From an uncultured Thermomicrobia bacterium (lineage in GTDB: Bacteria; Chloroflexota; Chloroflexia; Thermomicrobiales; JALYUS01), in contig CALBSO010000027.1 in NCBI GenBank assembly GCA_937968015.1, positions 1 through 33,492 of the forward strand: 33,492 nucleotides of DNA, written 5' to 3'. The notes under the pieces are model-generated. The model was not told where the DNA came from and made no database searches. It saw only the letters and a program-made list of their open reading frames with translations. Every line of letters starts with the position of its first letter. Position 1 is the stretch's first letter. The position numbers were made by a program, and so were the translations under genes. Of this stretch, positions 9,740-17,385 are shown in pieces.

Positions 9740-10752
9740 GGGCGCGCTCCACGCGGCCGGCCCTCGACCCGCTGGGCGAATGGCGTCGCGCCGGGTACGG
9801 GCACGCGCTGCAGAAGTTCGCGGATAATGCCCCGACCGTCAAGGTTGCGCATGCGCGCCGCCGGGCTGACGATCAACCGGTGCGCCAGAACGGGCTCCGC
9901 AAGCGCCTTGACATCGTCTGGCAGAACGTAATCTCGCCCGGCCAGAGCCGCCCATGCACGCGCCGAGGCGAGCAGACCGAGCGTGCCACGCGGGCTTGCG
10001 CCGAGGTAAATCTCGTCGTGACGCCGCGTCGCTTCCGCCATCGAGACCATGTATTCGAGGATGAGCGGGTCCACCCGAACGTTCTCGAGGATGTACTGCT
10101 GCGCCGCGACCAGTTCGCTGACATCCACCACCTGCTCGATCCGCGAGAGTGGGTGGCCGGACATTTGATTTTGCAGGACGGCAATCTCCTCCATATGCGC
10201 CGGGTAGCCGAGAGAGATGCGCAGAAGGAAACGGTCCAGTTGCGCCTCCGGCAGTGGAAACGTCCCCTCATATTCGATTGGGTTCTGGGTTGCGAGGACG
10301 ACGAACGGCATCGGCAGATCGTGCGTCTCGCCGTCCACCGTAATCTGCCGCTCCTCCATCGCTTCGAGGAGCGCGGACTGCGTCTTGGGTGTCGCGCGGT
10401 TAATCTCGTCCGCCAGCACAATCTGCGCGACGACCGGGCCAGGTCGGAACTCGAAGACGCGCGTCCCCTGATTGAAGATCGAGACGCCGGTTACGTCTCC
10501 GGGCAAGAGGTCCGGCGTGAACTGGATGCGCTTGAAGGAACAGCCGATCGAGCGGGCAATCGTCTTCGCCAATACGGTCTTGCCGACACCCGGCACATCC
10601 TCGATCAAGACATGGCCGCGGCACAACAACGCGACGAGCGTCAGTTGCACTTCCCGATGCTTGCCAACAATTACCTTCTCGACATTTGTGATGACACGAT
10701 CGGCGATCTGCTGGACAGGCGTGATCGCCTCGGATGGTGAGGGGGTTCGCAT
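9736..10752 (-). CDS. MoxR-family AAA+ ATPase
   Basis: 338-residue cytosolic AAA+ ATPase. Walker A is DVPGVGKT at residues 52-59, Walker B IVLADEINRA at 111-120, and the MoxR-typical stretches TPDLLPGDVTG, QSALLEAMEERQITVDG and ATQNPIEYEGTFPLPEAQLDRF are all present. MoxR proteins act as chaperone-like ATPases, usually with the DUF58 partner encoded next. It is the first gene of the minus-strand run moxR, DUF58, transglutaminase-like. The start at 10752 is the only reasonable one, directly before conserved sequence. An extended -10 promoter lies about 205 bases upstream. Confidence 0.95.
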   Translation of the reverse strand: MRTPSPSEAITPVQQIADRVITNVEKVIVGKHREVQLTLVALLCRGHVLIEDVPGVGKTVLAKTIARSIGCSFKRIQFTPDLLPGDVTGVSIFNQGTRVFEFRPGPVVAQIVLADEINRATPKTQSALLEAMEERQITVDGETHDLPMPFVVLATQNPIEYEGTFPLPEAQLDRFLLRISLGYPAHMEEIAVLQNQMSGHPLSRIEQVVDVSELVAAQQYILENVRVDPLILEYMVSMAEATRRHDEIYLGASPRGTLGLLASARAWAALAGRDYVLPDDVKALAEPVLAHRLIVSPAARMRNLDGRGIIRELLQRVPVPGATPFAQRVEGRPRGARP

Positions 10753-11045
10753 CCCCGGTCGCTCCCTTCAACGTCGCACGATACCGGTGGGCAACCGCTC
10801 GCACCCTGCCCATCGAAACCGTGCATCACAGGTCCCTACGTGTGGGCGGCCTATCCTGGTTTGCCCGGTGATCGGATGCTTCCTCACCAACCGCATCGCG
10901 ATGCGGGAAGGGCGTCCGTCTCGCCCGCCACTCTGACCAGATAGGAACACGCCGCGAGTATATCATAGTGTTTCCGCATGCGTGTCGTGCGAATGCCGAC
11001 CGATTCGGTATCAGTGGCCGCTCGCGCTGAATGGAAGGGAAATCG
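10753..11045. other. Divergent intergenic region between moxR and the FAD oxidoreductase gene
   Basis: 293 bases without a convincing gene. It holds the minus-strand extended -10 described separately, a perfect 16-base palindrome at 10891-10906 (CCGCATCGCGATGCGG), and on the plus strand TATCAT at 10961-10966 as a possible -10 for the oxidoreductase gene. Short open frames here have no family features and look random. Confidence 0.5.
10957..10965 (-). promoter_or_regulatory. Extended -10 promoter of the moxR run
   Basis: The minus strand reads TGATATACT, an extended -10 (TGn plus TATACT). The -35 position (ACACGC) is poor. It would start transcription near 10950 and leave a leader of roughly 200 bases before the moxR ATG. 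Confidence 0.45.
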
Positions 11046-12701
11046 GTGAAGCAGCCAATCATCGTCATCGGCGCGGGCCACAACAGCCTCGTCACGGCAG
11101 CGTATCTTGCCCGTGCGGGCTACCCCGTGCGCGTCCTCGAACGCAACCCGACGGTCGGCGGCGCGGTTCACACAGAGGAACTCTGGCCCGGCTACCAGGT
11201 GGACACCTGTTCGTCGTTCCATGTGCTTATCCACCTGACCGGCATCATCGAGGAACTCGGCCTCACCCGGTACGGCCTCCGCTATCAGGGCGCCGATCCC
11301 TTCGCCTACGCCCCGTTCCCGGACGGCACGGCGCTCCGCTTCTACAAGGACGTGGATCGCACCTGCGCGGAGATCGCGCGCGTCAGCCCGCGTGACGCGG
11401 AGACGTATCGCGCCTTTGTTGGGCTATGGAGCCGGTTCAACGAAGCGGTCTTCGCCACGTTCAGCGCGCCACCTGCCCCGCACGCTATCTTCTCCGCCAT
11501 CCTCAAACGGGTCGGGCGCGATCTGCCGAAACAACTCCGGCTCGGCCGCCCGGATACATTGCTCCAAACGATCTTCAAGCCGTATGGCGCGCTGCTCAAT
11601 GAACTATTCGAGAGCGAATACGTCCGCGCTCCCCTGGCGTGGCTGGCCGCGCAGTCCGGTCCCGGCCCGGATGAGATCGGCGGCGGCGCATTTCTGACCG
11701 CACACACGATCTACCACACCGTCGGCCTGACACGCCCCATTGGCGGCTCGGGTATGCTCAGCGAGGCGCTCGCCGCCTGCATCCGCGATCACGGCGGCGA
11801 GATCGTCACGGATGCGCCCGTTCGCCACATTCTCGTCCGCGACGGCCAAGTGCGTGGCGTGGAACTGGCAACCGGCGAACGGTTCGATGCTTCAGCGGTT
11901 GTCAGCGGCGCGCACGTCCAGACAACGCTGCTCGACCTCGTCGCGCCGGATGATCTCCCGGCGACACTACGCCACCGTGTCGCCGCGCTGCGGATCGCCA
12001 ACGGCATGGGCATGACGATCCGCTGCGCGACTGAGACGTTGCCGCGCTATCCGAACGCGCCGGACGACGTACACAACGGGATGCAATTGATCTGTCCATC
12101 GGTGGATTATCTCCGCCGCACCCGCAAGGAGGCGGCATCCAGCCTGCCCCCAAAACACCCGGCGCTCGTCGTCATGACGCCGACCGCCACCGATCGCACA
12201 ATTGCCCCGCCGGGGAAACACATCACCGTCATCTGGGCGCAATACCACCCCTTCGATCTCGCGCCCGGCGCCGGGACATGGGCGGCGATACGACAGCGGG
12301 AAGGTCGGAAACTGCTGACGACGCTTGAACCCTACGCACCCGGCATCACGGACGCCGTGACAGAGACCTACCTGAAGTCGCCGGTGGATTTGCAGGAGGA
12401 AAACGGCTTAATTCGGGGCCACCTCATGCATCTCGATATGGCGCTCGACCAACTCTTCATGTTCCGCCCGCTGCCGGAACTGGCAAACTACCGCACACCG
12501 ATCATCGGCCTCTACCTCACCGGCGCGAGCATGCATCCCGGCGGTGGCGTCTCCGGCGCGCCCGGTAAGAACGCCGCGACGCTCATGATGCGGGATCTTG
12601 CCGCGCATGGGGCACGCCGCTGGGTTCGTCCAACGGGTCTCGCACTCGGCGGGGCAGCCGCCTTGCTCGCCCGCCGTCGGGCCGCGCGGCGGCGCACGTA
12701 A
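11046..12701 (+). CDS. Phytoene-dehydrogenase-like FAD-dependent oxidoreductase
   Basis: 551 residues with an N-terminal Rossmann dinucleotide-binding motif (IIVIGAGHNSLVTAAYLARAG), the acidic residue after the second strand (RVLERN), and the C-terminal FAD-contact region LTGASMHPGGGVSGAPGKNAA. This matches the NAD(P)/FAD oxidoreductase group related to carotenoid desaturases and human PYROXD2. The substrate is unknown: no carotenoid genes are adjacent, so a carotenoid role should not be assumed. The frame is open to an ATG at 11031, but GAAGGGA lies five to six bases before the GTG at 11046 and translation from there starts right before the Rossmann strand; the ATG is the alternative. The C-terminal tail is Arg/Ala-rich. 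Confidence 0.88.
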   Translation: MKQPIIVIGAGHNSLVTAAYLARAGYPVRVLERNPTVGGAVHTEELWPGYQVDTCSSFHVLIHLTGIIEELGLTRYGLRYQGADPFAYAPFPDGTALRFYKDVDRTCAEIARVSPRDAETYRAFVGLWSRFNEAVFATFSAPPAPHAIFSAILKRVGRDLPKQLRLGRPDTLLQTIFKPYGALLNELFESEYVRAPLAWLAAQSGPGPDEIGGGAFLTAHTIYHTVGLTRPIGGSGMLSEALAACIRDHGGEIVTDAPVRHILVRDGQVRGVELATGERFDASAVVSGAHVQTTLLDLVAPDDLPATLRHRVAALRIANGMGMTIRCATETLPRYPNAPDDVHNGMQLICPSVDYLRRTRKEAASSLPPKHPALVVMTPTATDRTIAPPGKHITVIWAQYHPFDLAPGAGTWAAIRQREGRKLLTTLEPYAPGITDAVTETYLKSPVDLQEENGLIRGHLMHLDMALDQLFMFRPLPELANYRTPIIGLYLTGASMHPGGGVSGAPGKNAATLMMRDLAAHGARRWVRPTGLALGGAAALLARRRAARRRT

Positions 12702-12708
12702 CGTGATC

Positions 12709-12740
12709 GGTGATCGCAGGCTTCCCAGCCTGCGATCACC
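12709..12740. repeat. Intergenic palindrome P1 between convergent genes
   Basis: Perfect 13-base arms (GGTGATCGCAGGC at 12709-12721 and its complement at 12728-12740) enclose a six-base loop. It lies exactly between two convergent stop codons (12701 and 12754) and could act as a two-way terminator, although no T tract follows. The outer GGTG...CACC and the following AGGGAT resemble palindromes P2 and P3 near recA/recX, so it may belong to a dispersed palindrome family. Confidence 0.7.
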
Positions 12741-12753
12741 AGGGATTCCCTCG

Positions 12754-13899
12754 TTACTGCAACACGTTCAATGCGATACGAATGAGGGTACGGGCACAGA
12801 TGCCAATGCTCGGAATATCCACCCACTCGTCCGCTTCGTGGTAGTTCGCGCCGGTCGCGCCGAACATGACCGTCGGGATGCCGAGGGCGGCGGCGAAATA
12901 GTTGGCGTCCGCGAGGCCGCGATTGTAGCGCGTCACCGGCACGTCGCCAGTCTCTTTCTCGAATGATTGCTGGACAGTGCGGACGAACGGATGATCCGGC
13001 GCCATCTCCCACGGCGGGTAGTATGGCGGGTCAATGGAAAACGCGAACGATGCGGGGGAATCGAGGCGCGCCGCCAGTGCCTGCATCCCGGCGAGGACGC
13101 TTTCGTCCGTCTCGCCTGGGACAGTGTGCCGGTTAATCGTGAAGCGCGCCTGCTCCGGCACGGTGATGACGTACTGCGCGTTGCCGCTCTGGAGCGAGAG
13201 CACACACTGGCTGGCGGTCAGACGTGGATGCTGACTGAGCGAGACCTCATCGAGCCGCGCGACGAACGTCGCGGCCTCCACCGCGGCATTGATGCCCCGC
13301 TCCGGCCACGATGCGTGCGCCGCCTTGCCCGTCACCTCGCCGCGCACCAATACCTTGCCGATGCAGCCGATGACGACATGCAGATCGGACGACTCAGTGA
13401 CGACACAGCCGTCCGCCTTGATGCCCCTGTCCACGAGCGCCCGCGCGCCGATCGAGTACGCCTCCTCGTCTACTACAGACGTAAAGAGCACCGTACCGCG
13501 CCAGCGATCGCGATTGCGAGCCAGCGCGCGCGTCGTCAGCATCGCCGCGACGACGCCCGATTTCATATCGCAGGCGCCGAGGCCATAGAGACGGTCGCCG
13601 TCCCGCCACCCTTGCCACGGGTCGCGGGACCAGCCCTCGACGGCGAGCACGGTATCAACGTGCCCGTTGAGCATAAAGGTCGGGCCGTCACCATTGCGTA
13701 CCCACGCGAGGACATTGGGCCGGTCGCCCTCGGTTGGCTGCATCTCGGGTTCGAGACCATTCTCCGTCAGCCAGACGGCAATTGCCCGCTGCACCGCTCC
13801 CTCTTCGCCGGGATGACTACGGATCGCGACCAGTTGCGCGGTGAGTGTCGCCGCTTCTTCGACATCAATCGCCGCGCGAATCCACGCATCGTCAGGCAT
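12754..13899 (-). CDS. M20 family metallopeptidase / deacylase (LysK/ArgE-like)
   Basis: 381 residues. M20 enzymes are two-metal amidohydrolases that remove acyl or carrier groups from amino acids. All active-site positions are visible: H80 and D82 (LNGHVDTV), bridging D111 (GLGACDMKSG), catalytic E145 with metal ligand E146 (VVDEEAYS), E169 (VTESSD) and H354 (NYHEADEW). Length fits ArgE/DapE/LysK types. It is last in a minus-strand run after lysX and an aminotransferase, 25 bases after the latter, so release of the finished amino acid from an amino-group carrier protein (the LysK role) is the favoured but unproven function. A general N-acyl amino acid or dipeptide hydrolase is the alternative. 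GAGGGG precedes the ATG at good spacing. Confidence 0.9.
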   Translation of the reverse strand: MPDDAWIRAAIDVEEAATLTAQLVAIRSHPGEEGAVQRAIAVWLTENGLEPEMQPTEGDRPNVLAWVRNGDGPTFMLNGHVDTVLAVEGWSRDPWQGWRDGDRLYGLGACDMKSGVVAAMLTTRALARNRDRWRGTVLFTSVVDEEAYSIGARALVDRGIKADGCVVTESSDLHVVIGCIGKVLVRGEVTGKAAHASWPERGINAAVEAATFVARLDEVSLSQHPRLTASQCVLSLQSGNAQYVITVPEQARFTINRHTVPGETDESVLAGMQALAARLDSPASFAFSIDPPYYPPWEMAPDHPFVRTVQQSFEKETGDVPVTRYNRGLADANYFAAALGIPTVMFGATGANYHEADEWVDIPSIGICARTLIRIALNVLQ

Positions 13900-13924
13900 A
13901 GCGCGCCCCTCTCCCGGCGGTTCA

Positions 13925-15451
13925 TCATCCAGTTATTTTGCCGCGCATCTCGTCCAGTGTGTCCGTGATGATTTGGCAGATGCGGTCGAGGTCGGAGCGC
14001 TCAATGTTCAGCGGTGGCGCGAGTTGGATGACTGAATCGAGTCGGTCATCGGCGCGGCAGATCAGGCCGCGTCCCTTCATCGCGTCGGACAGCCAGCCGA
14101 GCAGCGCTCTGTCATCCAGCGACTCCCGCGTCTCCCGATCCCGCACCAACTCGATGCCGACGAAGAGGCCGCGCCCGCGGATTTCGCCGACATTCGGGTG
14201 CTGCCCGATGGCCGCACTGAGCATGGATTTCAGGTACTCGCCCATCTCATACGATCGCGCGGGCAGGTTCTCGCGCTCGAGAATATCGAGGTTCGCCAGC
14301 GCCGCCGCTGCCGCGACCGGGTTGCCGCCGAAGGTGATGCCGTGCTGGAACTTCGCCTGCTCATCCCCCGCGAAGACCTCCGCCACCTCGCGCCGGACAA
14401 TCGCCGCGCCGAGTGGGGCATAGGCGGAGGTCAGGCCCTTCGCCACCGTGATGATGTCCGGCCGGATGTTGAAGACGTCGGTGCCGAACATCGCGCCGGT
14501 GCGACCGAAGCCGCAGATCACCTCGTCCATGATGAGCAGGATGCCATGGTGATCGCAGAGGTCACGGATGCGCTGATAGTAGCCGTCCGGTGCAACGATA
14601 CAGCCGCCACTGTTCTGCACCGGCTCCATAATGATTGCCGCGACCGATTCCGGTCCCTCGACTGCAATCGTGCGCTCGACTTCGTCCGCGCAGGCCCAGG
14701 TGCATGCCCCCGCGTCCTGGCAGAAGGCGCAGCGGTACGGATGCGGGATCGGCACATGCCGCGCGCCGGGCACGAGCGGCTCGTACGGGTTGCGGGCGGA
14801 GGGCAGCCCCGTGACGGAGAGCGCGCCCATCGTCGTACCGTGGTAGGCATAGCGGCGCGAGATCGTCTTGTATCGCCCCGCGAAACCGCGTTTGCGCTGA
14901 TACGCCTTCGCGACTTTCAACGCAGTCTCGACCGCCTCCGAGCCGCCCGTCACGAAAAACGTGCGCGAGCCTTCGCCCGTCGGCGCGATTGTCGCGAGCC
15001 GTTCCGCGAGCACGGTACCGGGGACATTTGGGAAGGAGAAGGGCGAGACGAAATGGATCTGCTCCAACTGCGCCATCATCGCCTGAGCGATCTCGGTACG
15101 ACCATAGCCGACATTGACGCAAAAAAGCCCGGCAAGGCCGTCAATATACTCATTGCCGTCGGCATCCCAGATATGGCTGCCCTGCCCGCGCACGATGACG
15201 GTCGGTCGTTCGAGCCGCCCGCCCGCGGCGAACTCATGCATCTGCGTGAAATGCAGCCAGACATTGTCCGCGATTGCCCGGCGCATCGCGGCGGAATCCG
15301 GCGATGCCACGGCAGAGGTTGGGATCGCCGCCGACGCGGCGTGACCGTTTGCATTGACCGGTGATTCTTGGGCCATCGGTTCGATGGCCTCTGGGGCTGG
15401 CTCCGGTTTGGCGCGGCCGGGTGGCGCATATTTCTTCGAGACACGGGCCAT
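13925..15451 (-). CDS. Class III PLP-dependent aminotransferase with a four-Cys motif
   Basis: 508 residues. The fold-type I class III marks are clear: TFFVTGGSEAVETALKVAK, YHGTTMGALSVTG, LLIMDEVICGFGRTG with D309, the PLP lysine K338 (TVAKGL) and GITFGGNPVAAAAAL. The core resembles omega-amino acid:pyruvate or taurine-type aminotransferases more than the compact ArgD/LysJ type, and the first 55 residues are a Pro/Ala-rich extension. Residues 241-254 hold C-X2-C-X5-C-X3-C, which could bind a metal; I do not know whether relatives share it. Its ATG directly abuts the lysX stop, so it is coupled to lysX. By context it may aminate a carrier-bound semialdehyde (LysJ role). GGGGAGGGG lies about nine bases before the ATG. 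Confidence 0.9.
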   Translation of the reverse strand: MARVSKKYAPPGRAKPEPAPEAIEPMAQESPVNANGHAASAAIPTSAVASPDSAAMRRAIADNVWLHFTQMHEFAAGGRLERPTVIVRGQGSHIWDADGNEYIDGLAGLFCVNVGYGRTEIAQAMMAQLEQIHFVSPFSFPNVPGTVLAERLATIAPTGEGSRTFFVTGGSEAVETALKVAKAYQRKRGFAGRYKTISRRYAYHGTTMGALSVTGLPSARNPYEPLVPGARHVPIPHPYRCAFCQDAGACTWACADEVERTIAVEGPESVAAIIMEPVQNSGGCIVAPDGYYQRIRDLCDHHGILLIMDEVICGFGRTGAMFGTDVFNIRPDIITVAKGLTSAYAPLGAAIVRREVAEVFAGDEQAKFQHGITFGGNPVAAAAALANLDILERENLPARSYEMGEYLKSMLSAAIGQHPNVGEIRGRGLFVGIELVRDRETRESLDDRALLGWLSDAMKGRGLICRADDRLDSVIQLAPPLNIERSDLDRICQIITDTLDEMRGKITG

Positions 15452-16372
15452 CTATGCGTTCCCCTCCCCAGCCAACCCGACCGCCATGTGGAGTTGCGGC
15501 ATAATGTCACCCCGCCCGACGGCGAGGACGTACTCTACGACGATGGCGGGGATGTTGACGCCCGTCGTCTCTATGCTGTTGCGAAATTCCATTGTGTAGT
15601 TCACTTCGTTGACGAGCAAGCCGCGCTCCGGATGCTCAAAGACATCAATCGCGACGACGCCGCCGCCGACCGCCGCCGCTGCCCGGTTGCAAAGGTCGGC
15701 GAGTTCGGGTGTGACAGGACAATTGGAGGCGACGCCGCCGCGCGCGGTGTTCGTGATCCAGTGCGGCGAGTCGCGATATATGGCGCAGATCGTCTCGTCG
15801 CCGACGACAAAGGCGCGGATATCGCGCCCGCCCTTCGGCACGTACTCCTGGATGTAATAGGTGCTGTGGTGGTATGAGCCGAGCACTTCCTTGTGTTCGA
15901 GGATCGCTTCCGCCGCGTCGCGGTCGTTGATCTTCGCGAGCAGGCGGCCCCACGAGCCGACCGGCGGCTTCATCACGACCGGGTAGCCCAGTTCCTCGAT
16001 TGCCACGAGCGCGGACGCGGGCGTGAAGGCGACAATCGCCCGCGGCTGCGGCACCCCGGCTTCTTCGAGCGCGGCGGTCGTGTTCAGTTTGTTGCCGCAG
16101 ACTTCCGCGACGCTATAGGTGTTGACGGTCGCGACGCCCCACGAGTTCAACAGCCGGAGCGCGTGAAGCGCGCGGGTGTGGTTGATACATCGCTCCAGCA
16201 CGACATCGAACGACCACGTATCGGGCCGGTCGAATGGCAACGCGATCTCGCGGTCGTCAATGCGCGTGTAGGCGACGCCGTGTTTCTCCAGTTCGGCGAA
16301 GAGGAGTTTTTCTTCCACCCGCACGAGCGAATGGAGTACCCCGACCCGAACGGAACCGTCACGACTCGCCAT
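15452..16372 (-). CDS. lysX: LysX-type ATP-grasp ligase (alpha-aminoadipate/glutamate--LysW ligase)
   Basis: 306 residues, RimK-like ATP-grasp. LysX joins the amino group of alpha-aminoadipate (or glutamate in bifunctional or ArgX types) to the C-terminal Glu of the carrier protein LysW. LysX-typical stretches are ALERC-like VLERCINHTRAL, GSWGRLLAKINDRDAAEAI, EHKEVLG, YIQEYVPKGGRDIRAFVVG, HWITNTARGG and NEVNYTMEFRNS with the acidic Mg ligands. TMEF fits LysX (aminoadipate) rather than ArgX. An upstream ATG exists (16414), but GGGAGG at about 16380-16385 lies seven bases before the ATG at 16372. No lysW, lysY or lysZ is in the window, so the rest of the pathway must be elsewhere or be replaced. 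Confidence 0.88.
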   Translation of the reverse strand: MASRDGSVRVGVLHSLVRVEEKLLFAELEKHGVAYTRIDDREIALPFDRPDTWSFDVVLERCINHTRALHALRLLNSWGVATVNTYSVAEVCGNKLNTTAALEEAGVPQPRAIVAFTPASALVAIEELGYPVVMKPPVGSWGRLLAKINDRDAAEAILEHKEVLGSYHHSTYYIQEYVPKGGRDIRAFVVGDETICAIYRDSPHWITNTARGGVASNCPVTPELADLCNRAAAAVGGGVVAIDVFEHPERGLLVNEVNYTMEFRNSIETTGVNIPAIVVEYVLAVGRGDIMPQLHMAVGLAGEGNA

Positions 16373-16410
16373 GCCATCGCCTCCCATATCCTGAAATGAG
16401 CAGAGGAGCG

Positions 16411-16890
16411 TCATCGCTCCACGCGGTATTGTACGATATTCGCGCGAACGAGGACGCTAACGAAATCAGTCAGGGTTTGAGTGAAACATGCACGACGGTG
16501 GACGGTGAGACCGGGAATGCGTTGAAAGTCGCCGTCCGTCGTGACGACTGTGAGATTCCGTTCGAGTGCGGTCGCGGCGATCAGCGTATCAACATCACCA
16601 ATCAACCCGGGGCCAAATGGCGTGCGCATTACGCGGCGCAGATCGGCGTATCGCTCCATCGTGGCATACGTGAGCGACACAGGGTATACGGCGCGCAGAA
16701 GCGTGTTGAGTTGCGTCCGCCGGTTCGCGAAATCCGGCTTGCCTTTCAGGTATTCCATGATTTCGCCATAGACGAGGATGCTGGTAACGGCTTCATGTTG
16801 GCGCGTCCACGGCGTGATAATGCGCGTTGCAGCGGTACGATTGAGGAGGTAGGCAGCGAGAGGGCCGGTATCGAGAAGATACCGTCTCAC
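16411..16890 (-). CDS. PIN-domain ribonuclease toxin (VapC-like)
   Basis: 159 residues. PIN domains cut RNA with a cluster of acidic residues; the expected set is present: D7 (LLDTGPLAAYL), E43 (YGEIMEYL), D99/D101 (GDVDTLIAATAL) and D119/D121 (TTDGDF). As a VapC-like toxin it would cleave RNA (often tRNA) when the antitoxin is lost. Its start overlaps the upstream small gene by four bases (16887-16890), the usual antitoxin-toxin order. The tail after residue 135 is longer than in minimal VapC proteins. It ends 38 bases before lysX on the same strand. Confidence 0.85.
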   Translation of the reverse strand: MRRYLLDTGPLAAYLLNRTAATRIITPWTRQHEAVTSILVYGEIMEYLKGKPDFANRRTQLNTLLRAVYPVSLTYATMERYADLRRVMRTPFGPGLIGDVDTLIAATALERNLTVVTTDGDFQRIPGLTVHRRACFTQTLTDFVSVLVRANIVQYRVER

Positions 16891-17147
16891 TCGATATCAA
16901 CGATCGGTGGTGTGGGATCGGCCCCGTGCCGGATTCGGTCAAGTTCCGCTTCCGCTTCATCCCAATCCAGATTACCCCATACGCCCGCCAGAGCAAGCGC
17001 TTCGGCTATTGCTACCGGGCCGGTTGCCGCATCCGCCTCTTCCTCGGAGAAATAATACTCCGTCGTCAGGCCATCTTTACTTGGTATAGCGAAGAGCGGT
17101 TCGCCATTTCCGCTCCTGACGCTTCGTAGTGACTTCTGCTGTACCAT
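16887..17147 (-). CDS. Putative antitoxin partner of the PIN toxin
   Basis: 86-residue acidic protein. The first half (LFAIPSKDGLTTEYYFSEEEADAAT) shows no recognisable AbrB, ribbon-helix-helix or Phd fold; the C-terminal part (WGNLDWDEAEAELDRIRHG) is a charged helix as expected for a toxin-masking segment. The antitoxin role is inferred from size, order and the four-base overlap with the PIN gene. The frame is open upstream to 17195, but GGAGGGG at 17157-17163 favours the ATG at 17147. Confidence 0.72.
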   Translation of the reverse strand: MVQQKSLRSVRSGNGEPLFAIPSKDGLTTEYYFSEEEADAATGPVAIAEALALAGVWGNLDWDEAEAELDRIRHGADPTPPIVDIE

Positions 17148-17185
17148 ACCGTCGCGCCCCTCCACTCGTTCCATTGCCCGTCCAT

Positions 17186-17194
17186 ATCGTACCA
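17186..17194 (-). promoter_or_regulatory. Extended -10 promoter of the antitoxin-toxin pair
   Basis: Minus strand TGGTACGAT is an extended -10 about 40 bases upstream of the antitoxin ATG. TATCGT occurs here (17185-17190) and again at 17221-17226, and CGATACGTATCG at 17214-17225 is a perfect palindrome, so these may be operator half sites for autoregulation. Confidence 0.4.
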
Positions 17195-17226
17195 TTCATC
17201 CATGTCATATGCGCGATACGTATCGT

Positions 17227-17251
17227 CAGACATTCTTCGTTGTTATGTCTG
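17227..17251. promoter_or_regulatory. Inverted repeat CAGACAT-N11-ATGTCTG
   Basis: Seven-base perfect arms at 17227-17233 and 17245-17251 in the divergent region between the toxin-antitoxin pair and lexA. It is a candidate regulator binding site for either side; the binding protein is unknown. Confidence 0.45.
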
Positions 17252-17264
17252 TTGTACGTTCACG

Positions 17265-17306
17265 CGAACAGGTGTACTTGACACGAACAGGCGTTCCATT
17301 TACACT
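17265..17306 (+). promoter_or_regulatory. lexA promoter with two LexA operators
   Basis: TTGACA at 17278-17283 and TACACT at 17301-17306 are separated by exactly 17 bases. GAACAGGCGTTC at 17285-17296, a perfect GAAC-N4-GTTC LexA box, fills this spacer. A second box with one arm mismatch, GAACAGGTGTAC at 17266-17277, ends against the -35. LexA bound here would block polymerase, giving autoregulation. Confidence 0.85.
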
Positions 17307-17385
17307 AGAGGGATAGAACCGGGGTGATGCCACTCCGGCGCGTGTGTATACACGTCGCTCACAACTACCGGGAGGTATCAAGCCC

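Noticed and set aside
10768..10950. Short minus-strand open frame upstream of moxR
   Set aside because: No ribosome site, no family features; region better explained as leader and promoter DNA.
14198..15364. Plus-strand open frame of 388 codons inside the aminotransferase gene
   Set aside because: Shadow frame; the opposite strand has all PLP enzyme motifs.
17344..17353. Palindrome GTGTATACAC in the lexA leader
   Set aside because: Ten bases, no match to the LexA boxes and no second copy.
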